A stretch of DNA of 64,000 nt from Paenibacillus ottowii (GCF_006874425.1 NZ_VIJZ01000006.1:62001-126000), one strand, 5' to 3'; positions 46,843 to 56,042 are shown, numbered from the stretch's first letter. Translations and numbers: made by a program. Notes: generated from the sequence alone by a model not told the origin.

Positions 46843-47970
46843 ATGTCGCATAACAAGAGATTGAAGACATACCCGCTTGCAAAAGCAAAGCATGTAAAGG
46901 TTCATGGCCGAACTACGCCAACCCTCACCCCTCTTACTCTGTTTTGGACAGGCAGCGGCATAGAATTAAATATGAAAGGCTCGGAGCTATGGATTGAAAT
47001 AGAAGCTGATTATCAGATGTATGAGTCCTGGATTAGCATTGTTGTCAATGGTGTCCCGATGAGTCGCCTGATGGTGACCACTGGACGGCATTGGATCTGT
47101 CTTCTAAGAGGTTTGAACTCTGACACGGTCAAAAATGTTCGTGTAGTCAAGGATGTCCAGCCTATGAGCTCGGACCCCCGCTGCTTGTTGCAAATTCATG
47201 CCCTGAAGGTTGACGGAGAATTGCTGCCCGTCCCTGATAAGCCCCTTAAGATAGAATTTATTGGTGACAGCATTACTTCGGGAGAGGGATCAATTGGAGC
47301 AAAGGAAGAGACAGACTGGGTTCCTATGCTGTTCACAGCCCTACGCAATTATACAGCCATAACAGCCGAGGCACTGCATGCGGACTACCGAGTATTCTCA
47401 CAAAGCGGATGGGGTGTGCTAACAAGCTGGGATAACAATCCCCATGGGAACATACCAGCATATTATGAGCAGATATGTAGTGTGCTCACCGGAGAGAGAA
47501 ATGAAGCATTAGGGGCATTTGCCGATCATGATTTTACCTCCTGGCAGCCAGACGTGGTTGTAGTGAATTTGGGGACCAATGACGGTGGGGCCTTTTATTC
47601 TCCAGCATGGACAGACCCGGTCAGTGGAAAAGTGCACAAGCAACGCTTGAATGAGGACGGCACGTTCAATGAAGAAGATGTACAAGCTTTTGAAAACGCT
47701 GCCGAACATTTTCTGGTCAAGCTTCGGACCAGTAATCCTGCTGCCCATATTGTGTGGGCCTATGGGATGCTTGGTACTCCCATGATGCCAGCGATCTACC
47801 GGGCGGTAGACGCGTATAAGAAAAAAACAAAGGATCGGAAGGTGTCGGTGTTCCAACTGCCGAACACGACAGAAGAAACAATAGGATCTCGCAGCCACCC
47901 CGGACTCTCTGCCCATACTAAAGCAGCAGATGAGTTGACTAGGTATTTGCGAGAAATCTTAAAAAATTAG
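46843..47970 (+). CDS. SGNH/GDSL esterase of CE2-like architecture
   Basis: 375 residues from the ATG at 46843, nine bases after AGGAGG; two earlier ATGs overlap the site. Residues 1-140 are a beta-rich domain like the jelly roll of CE2 acetyl-esterases. The rest is an SGNH hydrolase with IEFIGDSITSGEG (nucleophile Ser), VVVNLGTNDGG (block III) and SHPGLSAH (catalytic His). No signal peptide. Likely removes acetyl groups from an intracellular oligosaccharide. Confidence 0.88.
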   Translation: MSHNKRLKTYPLAKAKHVKVHGRTTPTLTPLTLFWTGSGIELNMKGSELWIEIEADYQMYESWISIVVNGVPMSRLMVTTGRHWICLLRGLNSDTVKNVRVVKDVQPMSSDPRCLLQIHALKVDGELLPVPDKPLKIEFIGDSITSGEGSIGAKEETDWVPMLFTALRNYTAITAEALHADYRVFSQSGWGVLTSWDNNPHGNIPAYYEQICSVLTGERNEALGAFADHDFTSWQPDVVVVNLGTNDGGAFYSPAWTDPVSGKVHKQRLNEDGTFNEEDVQAFENAAEHFLVKLRTSNPAAHIVWAYGMLGTPMMPAIYRAVDAYKKKTKDRKVSVFQLPNTTEETIGSRSHPGLSAHTKAADELTRYLREILKN

Positions 47971-48079
47971 AAACCGGGAAGCACAAGCAACTTTGTTGAA
48001 TACGCTTAGAAGGAAATTTCAATAACTAGATTTACAATAACCAGATTATTTGTGCTCTGAGTGTTGTGGTTAAACATCT

Positions 48080-48121
48080 AGCCACGAGCCTGTGGCAAAT
48101 GTCTGCCCCAGACTCGTGGCT
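48080..48121. repeat. Hairpin in intergenic region
   Basis: AGCCACGAG and CTCGTGGCT pair perfectly, with GGCA/TGCC pairing inside the loop. No T-tract. It lies between the esterase and the convergent 138-residue gene, in a 236-base gap with no other feature. Confidence 0.5.
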
Positions 48122-48206
48122 GCTAAGCTTGGAGTCCGTCGACATGACCATAGAAGACTATGAACAGGCAGCGAACTTCTGATAGGAATCCTTGTCTGAT
48201 ATATAT

Positions 48207-48623
48207 TTATAAAAACGGAGTTGAGGCAATGCCCGTGAACACTTCCGGACCATTACGAACAGTGGTCGATACACCCGAAATATAAGAAGAATATACCGTT
48301 TGCATTGCCCAGGGAGCGGACAAGTCCTGTGCATTAAAAGCTTGCGTTTCATTAGCTCCATTCACGCCCAGTACCCCCTCGGCGCGGTAGACTACCTCGT
48401 TCGGATCATAGTTGGCTCCACGCACGATTTCCACCGCATACGTATCACCAAGCTCACCAATCAGGCCAATCGAACCACTAAAAGTCACAACCGGACTTGG
48501 CACAAGAAAAGTCCGCAGCGTAATCAAACCGAATCGCTCCGGTACAGAACCCAGTTGAATATCGGGGCCCTCACCTGTTTTTGATGAATTGGTGGAGCTT
48601 CTCATATCCAGAAAAAAACCCAT
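48207..48623 (-). CDS. Unknown protein, beta-rich
   Basis: 138 residues, ATG seven bases after GGAGGG. No signal peptide. The sequence is rich in Val, Thr, Ser and Gly with alternating beta pattern (LRTFLVPSPVVTFSGSIGLIG, DTYAVEIVRGANYD). That resembles small spore-surface or virion decoration proteins in texture only. No family recognised. It stands alone, convergent with the esterase and divergent from the chemoreceptor. Confidence 0.72.
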   Translation of the reverse strand: MGFFLDMRSSTNSSKTGEGPDIQLGSVPERFGLITLRTFLVPSPVVTFSGSIGLIGELGDTYAVEIVRGANYDPNEVVYRAEGVLGVNGANETQAFNAQDLSAPWAMQTVYSSYISGVSTTVRNGPEVFTGIASTPFL

Positions 48624-48704
48624 ACCTTATCCCTCCAATTGCAAGATACTGCATGTTATGCAAGCAATTTCTTAGACGCATTGGACAAATTAGCAATAAA
48701 TCTA

Positions 48705-48730
48705 TCAATTCATCTCCAAAAAACCGATAG
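48705..48730 (+). promoter_or_regulatory. Possible sigma-D-type promoter of the chemoreceptor gene
   Basis: TCAA and ACCGATAG are separated by 14 bases, near the motility-sigma pattern TAAA-N15-GCCGATAA. The chemoreceptor and yjfB downstream are typical members of that regulon. Weak match. Confidence 0.4.
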
Positions 48731-48787
48731 TAAATACATATGGTGTAAGCTTTTGAAATGAATATATAGATAGAAAGCAGGGGTTAG

Positions 48788-50767
48788 ATGAAACAACTGA
48801 AACGACTGAAAACATTAACACTACGCAAGAAATTGACAGCAGCTTTCCTGCTGGTCATGCTTGTTCCTAGTATTATTGTGGGCTCTTTCTCATATCAGGC
48901 AGCGTATAACCAGACAGACCGCCAATTACTGGACAGTGCGACGTCTAGCGTGACTGCAGCTGATCGCGCTGTTACTCAAACGATTCAAGCCAAAATCGCC
49001 GATCTCGAATATTACTCTACAACGTTGACCGCTAGTGACAACAGTGCGGAAGCAGATGATGCCATTCTAAAAAGATTACAAGTATATTTGAAAATGCATG
49101 CGGAAGCTGTTGATATGTTTGTAGGAACTCCCGAAGGTAAGCTCATTATTGGCAAAGCTGTAGGCTCCACAAACGATCCTCGTGAGCGTCCGTGGTACAA
49201 ACAGGCTATGGAGAAACCTGGACAAACCGTGATCAGCCCGGTCGGACTCAATACGGCTAAGGTCCCCGTTGTGTATATTTCACGTACACTTCCCGACAAC
49301 AGTGGTGTTCTTGGTCTTTCCCTGAACCTGAATAATTTAAAAGAAATTACAAAGTTGAAAATCGGCCAAAACGGCTATATTGTGATATTTGATAGCACCA
49401 AACGTATTGTTACCCACCCGACAGAAGTCAGCGGAAGTACCGAAATGGGAGAAAAAATATCACAATTGTTTACTTCCAAAGAGGGCAGCTTTGATCAAAA
49501 TGATGCTGGCGTGGCTAAACACCTGATTTTCAAAACCAATGCGCTGACAGGCTGGAAAATTGCCGGAACGATGGACAAATCCGAAACCCGTGCCTCAGCT
49601 CAACCGATTCTCCTCACGACGATTGTAGTGTTGATAATTTCAGCCATCGTTATTGGTGTGCTCGCAATGTGGCTAATCAACAGTATACTTAAGCCGATCC
49701 ATAGATTGCGCAATTCTATGGATGCCATCAGCCAAGGTAATCTATCGATTAACGTGGCTACGAACAGTAAAGATGAAATTGGCCAACTATCTAGATATTT
49801 CCAACAAATGGTGGATAACCTGCGTAACATGATTAGAGAAATTCAAGCAATGACAGGTAATTTGTCGGCATCCTCGCAAGAGCTGGCCGCAGGTGCAGAA
49901 CAAACGACCCGTGCCATCGAGCATGTAACTATAGCTATTCAAGATGTGGCCGCAGGCAGCGAACGCCAGTTGGACAGCGCTAAAGATAATCAGGAACGGG
50001 TTAGCGGCATGTCTGCTGACATTACAGCTATGACCGAAACTATGGCTGAAATGACCACTTATTCCGCACAAGCTATCCAAGCGTCGGATGCAGGCAGTGA
50101 GCATATCGGTAACAGCGTCGTCTCCATCGATGGTATTCGCACTACCGTAGAGGAGCTCGATACGATTATCAGCGCTTTGAGTGACCGATCCGGACGAATC
50201 GGAACGATTGTCACCGTCATTACGGAAATCGCGAGCCAGACGAATTTGCTCGCACTGAACGCTTCTATTGAAGCAGCACGTGCAGGAGAGCATGGCAAAG
50301 GTTTTGCTGTCGTAGCTACAGAGGTTCGCAAGCTGGCTGAAAACTCAGCTTATTCCGCACAGCAAATTCGCGAACAGATTCAAGGGATACAGAGCGGTGT
50401 ATCTGAAGCCCTGATCGCTATGGAATCTGCCAAGGAACGTGTAACTGAAGGCATCAATTCTATTGATCTATCCGGTCGCTCCTTCTCACGCATCCGTAGA
50501 GCGGTGGTCAAATCGGCGAAACAGCTCGATAACGTGGCCGCTTCTACTGCTGGAGTCGCTAATGGTACGAGTGCAGTCGTTAGCAGCATGGAGGAAATTA
50601 CTCGCATTGCTGAAGAAGCAGCATCTCATACCGAGACTGTGTCCGCAGCCGCAGAGGAACAGCTCGCCTCCATGGAAGAGATCGGTTCGTCTGCCGCAGA
50701 TTTGACCCGTCTGGCAGAGCAGCTTCAGGATTTACTGACACAATTCCAATTGGATGAAACAAAATAA
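48788..50767 (+). CDS. Methyl-accepting chemotaxis protein
   Basis: 659 residues. Membrane helix at about 16-36, an extracytoplasmic double-Cache sensor (about 40-275, with [11 protein letters not shown] typical of dCache), second helix at about 277-298, HAMP domain, then the signalling domain. The hairpin tip is [39 protein letters not shown]. Such sensors bind amino acids or organic acids outside and control CheA inside. AGCAGGGG stands before ATG. yjfB follows after 57 bases. Confidence 0.95.
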   Translation: MKQLKRLKTLTLRKKLTAAFLLVMLVPSIIVGSFSYQAAYNQTDRQLLDSATSSVTAADRAVTQTIQAKIADLEYYSTTLTASDNSAEADDAILKRLQVYLKMHAEAVDMFVGTPEGKLIIGKAVGSTNDPRERPWYKQAMEKPGQTVISPVGLNTAKVPVVYISRTLPDNSGVLGLSLNLNNLKEITKLKIGQNGYIVIFDSTKRIVTHPTEVSGSTEMGEKISQLFTSKEGSFDQNDAGVAKHLIFKTNALTGWKIAGTMDKSETRASAQPILLTTIVVLIISAIVIGVLAMWLINSILKPIHRLRNSMDAISQGNLSINVATNSKDEIGQLSRYFQQMVDNLRNMIREIQAMTGNLSASSQELAAGAEQTTRAIEHVTIAIQDVAAGSERQLDSAKDNQERVSGMSADITAMTETMAEMTTYSAQAIQASDAGSEHIGNSVVSIDGIRTTVEELDTIISALSDRSGRIGTIVTVITEIASQTNLLALNASIEAARAGEHGKGFAVVATEVRKLAENSAYSAQQIREQIQGIQSGVSEALIAMESAKERVTEGINSIDLSGRSFSRIRRAVVKSAKQLDNVAASTAGVANGTSAVVSSMEEITRIAEEAASHTETVSAAAEEQLASMEEIGSSAADLTRLAEQLQDLLTQFQLDETK

Positions 50768-50824
50768 CCATTCCTGCCGATAAATACAGAGGAAGCCAAT
50801 TGCCAAAATAAAGGAGGATGGAAC

Positions 50825-51001
50825 ATGGATATCGCAGCATTATCCACAGGTATGAGTCAGGCCAGCTTGGCTCAAGCCGTAAGTGTGAAGGTAATGGGTA
50901 TGGCTAAGGATCAGGCCAATGAACAAGGACAAGCTTTGGTACAGATGATGGAAAAAAGCGTACAACCACATCTTGGAGGTCAACTGGACATCCGGGCATA
51001 A
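50825..51001 (+). CDS. yjfB: YjfB-family putative motility protein
   Basis: 58 residues. MDIAALSTGMSQASLAQAV at the N-terminus and SVQPHLGGQLDIRA at the end match the small YjfB family, known from the sigma-D regulon of Bacillus; molecular function unknown. AAAGGAGG lies before ATG. It is behind the chemoreceptor gene and before a terminator, so both are probably one transcript. Confidence 0.88.
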   Translation: MDIAALSTGMSQASLAQAVSVKVMGMAKDQANEQGQALVQMMEKSVQPHLGGQLDIRA

Positions 51002-51020
51002 GTACATCTTATTTATGTTT

Positions 51021-51070
51021 AAAAGCGATTCTACTCAGGTCTGTACAGGCCCGGGCAGAATCGCTTTTTT
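51021..51070 (+). terminator. Terminator after yjfB
   Basis: AAAAGCGATTCT and AGAATCGCTTTT pair perfectly, followed by TTTTTT. Confidence 0.92.
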
Positions 51071-51188
51071 ATCCCCCTATTTTTCGTTCAGCATAAAACG
51101 TAGTAAACTAGACATATCGTCCACGACCTCGGTTCGGAGGATAGCGCATTTTAAACACGATTTACATTTAAAGGAGGATACATAGTTT

Positions 51189-52544
51189 ATGAGTTATACT
51201 GAATATTTTGAAAAAGCCAGAGAACAACAACTGGGCGAGCTTCAGGAATGGCTGTCTATTCCGAGTATCTCCGCATTATCCGAGCACAAAAAAGACATTA
51301 ACCAAGCAGCCGAATGGCTGGCGGCCAAACTGACTGCTGCAGGCTTGGAAAACGTTGAAATCATTCCAACCAAAGGCCACCCGCTGGTGTACGCAGACCA
51401 TTTGCATGCACCTGGCAAGCCAACCATCCTCGTGTATGGACACTATGATGTACAACCTGTGGACCCGCTTCATCTGTGGGAAACGCCACCGTTTGAGCCC
51501 TCCATTCGCGATGGAAAATTGTATGCACGCGGAGCGACAGACGATAAGGGGCAAGTTTTCTTGCACATCAAGGCGGTTGAGGCCATTTTGAAGCAAGAAG
51601 GCAAATTGCCGCTAAACATCAAATTTTGCATTGAAGGCGAGGAAGAAGTGTCCAGCCCGAACCTGCTTGAGTTTTTGCACACCGGCGCTGAACGTCTGGC
51701 AGCCGATGCTGTACTGGTGTCTGACACCTCTTTGATCGAAAAAGGAAAGCCTGCGATTTGCACAGGTTTGCGCGGATTATGCTCACTGGAGGTCGCCATC
51801 CACACAGCGAACACGGATCTGCATTCCGGCTCCTTCGGTGGCGGTGTGCCGAATGCTCTGCATGCTTTGGTGTCCCTGCTGGCAACCCTGCATGACGACA
51901 AAGGCCGCGTTAGCGTCGAAGGATTTTATGACGATGTTGCTCCATTATCAGCAGAAATGAAAGCAGAATTTGCGAAGCAAGGCTTCAATGAAAGCAAGCT
52001 GCAACAGGATCTCGGACTCAATTCCCTCTATGGCGAAGAAGGATTCAGCTTCGTTGAGCGTGTTGGGGCGCGTCCTACATTGGAGCTGAACGGCGTATAT
52101 GGCGGCTTCCAGGGTGAAGGTACGAAAACCGTCATTCCCAAGGAAGCTCATGCTAAGATCACCTGTCGCCTGGTAGCTAACCAGAATCCACAAGATATTC
52201 TGGACAAAATCGAGCGCCATTTGCGCGCCCACGTTCAGGCAGGAGCTACCCTGGATATTCAACAAGGTGAGAAAGCAAACGCCTTTAACATCGATCCGTC
52301 ACATGCGTTTTTGCAAGCAGCAGCGGATGCCTTTGAAAAGGTATACGGTGTCCGTGCCCTATTCACCAAGGATGGAGGCTCCATTCCAATTGTGGAAACC
52401 TTCTCCCGTATACTGAGTGCTCCAGTTGTATTGATGGGCTTCGGCTTGCCGGATGAGAACCTGCACGCGCCAAATGAGCATTTTAATTTGGAGAATTTCG
52501 ACAAGGGTCTGCTGACGATTGTGGAGTTTTTGAAATCTGTGTGA
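51189..52544 (+). CDS. M20-family dipeptidase
   Basis: 451 residues, cytoplasmic zinc dipeptidase. VYGHYDVQPVDP holds the first zinc His and Asp, ARGATDDKGQ the bridging Asp, IEGEEEVSSPN the catalytic and zinc-binding Glu, and SDTSLIEKGKP the next ligand. LHSGSFGGGVPNAL belongs to the dimerisation lid, and ENLHAPNEHFNLENF has the last His. AAGGAGG precedes ATG. A single-gene unit. Confidence 0.94.
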   Translation: MSYTEYFEKAREQQLGELQEWLSIPSISALSEHKKDINQAAEWLAAKLTAAGLENVEIIPTKGHPLVYADHLHAPGKPTILVYGHYDVQPVDPLHLWETPPFEPSIRDGKLYARGATDDKGQVFLHIKAVEAILKQEGKLPLNIKFCIEGEEEVSSPNLLEFLHTGAERLAADAVLVSDTSLIEKGKPAICTGLRGLCSLEVAIHTANTDLHSGSFGGGVPNALHALVSLLATLHDDKGRVSVEGFYDDVAPLSAEMKAEFAKQGFNESKLQQDLGLNSLYGEEGFSFVERVGARPTLELNGVYGGFQGEGTKTVIPKEAHAKITCRLVANQNPQDILDKIERHLRAHVQAGATLDIQQGEKANAFNIDPSHAFLQAAADAFEKVYGVRALFTKDGGSIPIVETFSRILSAPVVLMGFGLPDENLHAPNEHFNLENFDKGLLTIVEFLKSV

Positions 52545-52575
52545 GCACATGACAACTTTTAATGGCTAAGTTACA

Positions 52576-52607
52576 ATAGAGAGGGCGAAAGCCCTTTCTA
52601 TTTTTTT
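52576..52607 (+). terminator. Terminator after the dipeptidase gene
   Basis: TAGAGAGGGC and GCCCTTTCTA pair around a GAAA tetraloop (one G-T wobble), followed by seven T. Confidence 0.92.
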
Positions 52608-52660
52608 AGAGGAGCGCTGCACAATATGATTATTCAGTTCATTCGTTTACGGTAATGTGA

Positions 52661-52728
52661 GGTACAGTTCATGAAAGCTCAACCATTTTTTTAAAAATGG
52701 GTTGGGTTTATTTGACTGTGCCTTTTTT
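52661..52728 (+). promoter_or_regulatory. Attenuator ahead of rlmA
   Basis: GGTACAG (52661) pairs with CTGTGCC (52716-52722), and inside it AACCATTTTT pairs with AAAAATGGGTT. TTTTTT follows at 52723, completing an intrinsic terminator 36 bases before rlmA. Alternative pairings exist: GTTCATTCG (52637-52645) is the exact complement of CGAATGAAC (52742-52750), and TTCATTC (52727) can pair with GAATGAA (52743). Confidence 0.68.
52671..52694 (+). CDS. rlmA leader peptide MKAQPFF
   Basis: Seven codons and a stop, with TGAGGT eight bases before the ATG. Codons 4-7 are exactly the 5' arm of the inner terminator stem. Leader peptides of this size control ribosome-directed antibiotic resistance genes by drug-induced stalling. 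The gene that follows modifies 23S rRNA, so the same logic is inferred here. Confidence 0.62.
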   Translation: MKAQPFF

Positions 52729-52763
52729 CATTCACCAAATACGAATGAACGAGGTGCTTTTCT

Positions 52764-53651
52764 ATGTCCAAATGGAATAAACACGAGGTGAAGGCTAGCC
52801 TGATTGGCAAGCATCAACATCTTTTTAGTTGTCCTGTATGCTCTCAGCCCATGCGTATGGTGGAAGGCAAAAGCCTCCTATGTACGAATCAGCATTGTTA
52901 TGATCTTTCAAAACACGGATATTTACATTTATCCGCCCGATCTCATAAGACCAAATATGATAAACAGCTATTTACCTCCAGAAGAATGATGTGCAATAAT
53001 GGATTATTCGATCCTTTAAATGAAGCCATAAGCTGCACAATGATGAAGTTTATGAAGCCACTGTTCGATCACAAATCACACCTGTACTTGCTGGATGCAG
53101 GTTGCGGGGAAGGCTCTCATTCGACCCACATTCAGGACAAGCTTACTGGGAAGGGAATCACCGAGCTTACAAGCGTAGGTATGGACCTGTCTAAGGAAGG
53201 TATTGTGGCCGCAGCCAAAGCATATCCCTATTCTCTTTGGTGTGTTGCCGATCTGGCTCATTGCCCATTTGCAAATCAACAATTTGACGCTGTACTCAAT
53301 ATTCTGTCCCCTTCTAATTATGCTGAATTTAAAAGGATTCTTGGGGAGGACGGTTGCATCCTAAAGGTCATTCCCGAACAGCATTACCTTCAGGAATTGA
53401 GATGCTTGTATGAACAGAAAAAGCCAGCATATTCAAATGACAATATATTAAGCCGATTTAAAGATAACTTTATTCTTCTATCCGCCGAACGAGTAACCTA
53501 TCGCTTTATGCTAAATGCCGACCTTGTGGAGCCTTTGCTTCATATGACTCCCTTATCGTGGGGAGCTACGGAAGCCGACTGGCAGCGAATGGAGAAAATA
53601 GACTTACCGTATGTCACAGTAGATTTGCTCATCTTATGTGGTAAAAAGTAA
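52764..53651 (+). CDS. rlmA: 23S rRNA (guanine-N1) methyltransferase RlmA type
   Basis: 295 residues. A zinc knuckle C23-x2-C26-x13-C40-x3-H44 with YDLSKHGYLHL after it, then a SAM fold (YLLDAGCGEGSHS, GMDLSKEGI, DLAHCPFANQQFDAVLNILSPSNYAEFKRIL). E. coli RlmA methylates G745; Gram-positive relatives methylate G748 and give tylosin tolerance. GAGGTG lies before ATG. It is preceded by a leader peptide and terminator, which suggests induction by a drug that stalls ribosomes. Confidence 0.9.
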   Translation: MSKWNKHEVKASLIGKHQHLFSCPVCSQPMRMVEGKSLLCTNQHCYDLSKHGYLHLSARSHKTKYDKQLFTSRRMMCNNGLFDPLNEAISCTMMKFMKPLFDHKSHLYLLDAGCGEGSHSTHIQDKLTGKGITELTSVGMDLSKEGIVAAAKAYPYSLWCVADLAHCPFANQQFDAVLNILSPSNYAEFKRILGEDGCILKVIPEQHYLQELRCLYEQKKPAYSNDNILSRFKDNFILLSAERVTYRFMLNADLVEPLLHMTPLSWGATEADWQRMEKIDLPYVTVDLLILCGKK

Positions 53652-53657
53652 CATACC

Positions 53658-53708
53658 AAAAAGCATTCACGGCATGTGATTACACATGCTTCGTGAATGC
53701 TTTTTTAT
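53658..53708. terminator. Terminator after rlmA
   Basis: AAAAAGCATTCACG and CGTGAATGCTTTTT pair, with GCATGTG/CACATGC stacked inside; T run follows. Likely bidirectional for the convergent unknown gene. Confidence 0.92.
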
Positions 53709-53721
53709 TAATTACCATCCT

Positions 53722-54210
53722 TTAAGAAAAATGAGTGTAGCGCAACAGGTGAACCAGCCGATTCAGCCGTTCTATCTCCCGGTCTAGCTCATGCAGCGGC
53801 TGTCCGGCCAAAGCAGCGTTCACTCTCCGATCACGTAGCGGGTTTATTTTTCGACCCATGAGTTTGAGCACCGTGGCCTTCCCCATGTTATTCACCACCA
53901 CATATTGCGTTAGCGGATCAAGCTCAAGCCACAATACATGATGCTCTTGAAAAAACGACAGTAATTGCTTTTTTAACTCCTCCAGCTCATGAGGTTCAGC
54001 TGCAATTTGCGGATGATGATGAAAAGCCACATAGCCCATCACACGCAGGTCACTTATAATTTGTTCTAAATGAAGTGTTTCGTTTATGTACACATTGCTC
54101 GTGCTTATGCGGTTTCTTGCACCATTCGTATGATTTTCCCGGATGACATTCACCACCTGACTATCGTTTATTTTAAGATTGATCTTTTTCCTTTTCCAAT
54201 AGCTGCACAA
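53722..54210 (-). CDS. Unknown protein, second of a coupled pair
   Basis: About 162 residues. No ATG exists in the first part of the frame. The best start is TTG at 54210, eight bases after TTGGAGG; TTG at 54225 with AGGAG is the alternative. Both overlap the upstream gene by about 40-50 bases. The product is soluble, with a possible small regulatory alpha/beta domain (QIISDLRVMGYVAFHHH, HHVLWLELDPLTQYVVVN) and a helical arginine-rich C-terminus. No family recognised. Confidence 0.65.
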   Translation of the reverse strand: MCSYWKRKKINLKINDSQVVNVIRENHTNGARNRISTSNVYINETLHLEQIISDLRVMGYVAFHHHPQIAAEPHELEELKKQLLSFFQEHHVLWLELDPLTQYVVVNNMGKATVLKLMGRKINPLRDRRVNAALAGQPLHELDREIERLNRLVHLLRYTHFS

Positions 54211-54436
54211 GCCAGCAACCTCCAAACAACAATGCTCCTATAGCAAAAAAAACGGTGTACACCGTATATAACGCTGTCAGTTCAAACAAGCTATTGGACC
54301 GATTAAACATAATCGCCCACAAGCATAGCAGTAAACTGCTACCATTTTGCTGACGAAAGCGATGCTTGTAAATCCGTTGAATCAAAACAATCAGAAATCC
54401 TATCAACAAAATATGATTCAGCAAAACAATCCACAC
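54173..54436 (-). CDS. Small two-helix membrane protein, first of the pair
   Basis: 87 residues from a GTG at 54436, six bases after GGAGGG; the ATG at 54442 touches that site and is too close. Membrane helices at about 3-20 and 55-78, with a basic stretch between (YKHRFRQQNG). The gene overlaps the following one. No family recognised; a membrane anchor or sensor for the second protein is possible. Confidence 0.62.
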   Translation of the reverse strand: MWIVLLNHILLIGFLIVLIQRIYKHRFRQQNGSSLLLCLWAIMFNRSNSLFELTALYTVYTVFFAIGALLFGGCWLVQLLEKEKDQS

Positions 54437-54503
54437 TTCCATCCCTCCCTATTTCACTATAGCGCAATCGGCTTTGAAATGTCAGGACGTATATAAGCCT
54501 TAT

Positions 54504-54539
54504 GAACAAAAAAACAACCGGCTTATACGCCAGTTGTTT
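54504..54539 (-). terminator. Terminator overlapping the stop of the first zinc-ribbon paralogue
   Basis: On the minus strand AACAACTGG and CCGGTTGTT pair around a loop that contains the TAA stop, followed by TTTTTTTG. Confidence 0.85.
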
Positions 54540-55014
54540 CCCGTTCCACAAAGTACTTATTGGTCATATAATGAGCCTTGCCTCTGGAAGTATCAACCAT
54601 TCCCTTTTTGTTGTCGAGAAAAACAATCTCCCGGCATTTGGTGCAGTACCACTTGGTCCGCTTGAAGGGGGATTCTGTTACATACGATGTACCACATTTG
54701 CAATCTACTTTAATTAAGGTTTCTGTTGATTTGTAAGCTTGAGACAGCTCTCTTAAGCCAGTATCCGGCTGTTGAATCGGGATAATGACCTCCTGATAGC
54801 TTGAATACTGATTGTGCACTTTAAAGTCAGCCACCAGTTCCGCATGCAGTCCAAAGTACTCTTTGCCAATCTCGGTTACAAATTTCTTGCCAATTCTGTA
54901 ACACTCAAGCCATTCCTGTATCTGTTGATTAGACAAAGGCACTGTGCCCTTGATACCACTATTTAATGTGTAAGTCATGATGTATAAAGTATCATCTTGT
55001 CTATGTCCGTACAT
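54523..55014 (-). CDS. Zinc-ribbon-like protein, paralogue 1
   Basis: 163 residues, ATG six bases after AAGGAGG. The N-terminal half starts MTYTLNSGIKGTV after a short extension. The C-terminal half has CKCGTSYVTESPFKRTKWYCTKCREIVF, a CxC...CxxC zinc-ribbon arrangement, then KKGMVDTSRGKAHYMTNKYFVER. The paralogue at 55181 shares both halves. Not recognised; nucleic-acid binding is possible from the ribbon and basic residues. Confidence 0.8.
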   Translation of the reverse strand: MYGHRQDDTLYIMTYTLNSGIKGTVPLSNQQIQEWLECYRIGKKFVTEIGKEYFGLHAELVADFKVHNQYSSYQEVIIPIQQPDTGLRELSQAYKSTETLIKVDCKCGTSYVTESPFKRTKWYCTKCREIVFLDNKKGMVDTSRGKAHYMTNKYFVERETTGV

Positions 55015-55154
55015 GAGAAGCCTCCTTATAATACACTTGATAATGTACTACAAAGCGTACAAAACTTCAATTTTATTATTTGGCAAAAGATATAGTAGCA
55101 TTTCCAGGTATAAATTTAATATATTGTGAAAAGTGCATAAAGACACGTGCAAGT

Positions 55155-55193
55155 CTGTTAGAAAAGCAACTGAAAATCTGTCAGTTGCTTTGT
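55155..55193 (-). terminator. Terminator overlapping the stop of the second zinc-ribbon paralogue
   Basis: On the minus strand AAAGCAACTGA and TCAGTTGCTTT pair, followed by TTC. The TGA stop lies in the 5' arm, the same layout as in the first paralogue. Confidence 0.8.
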
Positions 55194-55663
55194 CTTTCTA
55201 CATAATATTTGTTGGTCATGTACCAGGCCTTGCCTGCATTCGTGTCCACCATGCCCTTTTTGCGATCCAGGAATACAATATTGTTGCATTCCTTGCATGA
55301 CCACTTGGTTCTTTTGTGTGGTGACTCTTCTATATAGGAAGCACCACATTTACATTCTACCTGAATAAATGTTTTATACTGGCTATACGCTTCTACCAGT
55401 GGGTCCAAATCTACAGCTTTGCGTTCCATTACAGGCTGTATCATGGATATGTGTTCTCTCTGCTCCGAGTATTCATTATGTACCTTGAAATCTGCTACCA
55501 ACTCAGGGTTTAAACCAAAATATTGTTTGCCCACAACTGTTACAAATTTGCTGCCAATTCGATATGCCTTAATCCATTCCTGCACCTGTTTACTGGATAG
55601 GTCGACGGTTCCCTTTATGCCGCTGTTCAACGTATAAGTCATCAAGTGTTGGTTGGGTATCAT
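55181..55663 (-). CDS. Zinc-ribbon-like protein, paralogue 2
   Basis: 160 residues. It shares YTLNSGIKGTV, ELVADFKVHN, CKCG ... HKRTKW, the CxxC pair CKEC, and KKGMVDT ... YMTNKYYVER with paralogue 1. The middle 80-110 region differs. GGAGGTGA is 12 bases before ATG, rather far. The two genes are separated by 166 bases and each has its own terminator, so they are likely separate transcripts from one duplication. Confidence 0.8.
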   Translation of the reverse strand: MIPNQHLMTYTLNSGIKGTVDLSSKQVQEWIKAYRIGSKFVTVVGKQYFGLNPELVADFKVHNEYSEQREHISMIQPVMERKAVDLDPLVEAYSQYKTFIQVECKCGASYIEESPHKRTKWSCKECNNIVFLDRKKGMVDTNAGKAWYMTNKYYVERQSN

Positions 55664-56042
55664 ACGTCTTATCGTTCACCTCCGATCAAGAATATACCAC
55701 AGGTAGTCCTAGGCAAAAGCTAATTCCCACTACCTGAGCAACAAGCTTATACACCTTGCGTGCAAACCCCGATTCATCTTCCATCCTGTCGTCATGCTGA
55801 TGTTTAGTTCATCCTTAGACTATCACCAGATGCATTTCTATTTAAATACAACTTTGTGGTACAGCTTTCTTTTTCAATTATTCATATGAGCTAGCTGCAA
55901 AGCACATGGTATTTTCTTCCTAATCTATATAGTACACCACTTGCACACAAATTCCCACATATTTCAGCGGTTTAATCGTTTTTTCTTCATATATTCACCT
56001 TTGCTAGTTTAGATATTTGTGTCAGCTGATTTATTACAAAAC
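55664..56042. other. AT-rich intergenic region
   Basis: About 380 bases upstream of the second zinc-ribbon gene and downstream of gerE. It contains the promoter of the former. A 33-codon minus-strand frame (55686-55784) has no ribosome-binding site. I see no RNA gene or repeat. Confidence 0.4.

Noticed and set aside
55686..55784. 33-codon minus-strand frame in the gap before the second zinc-ribbon gene
   Set aside because: No ribosome-binding site and no sign of coding constraint.
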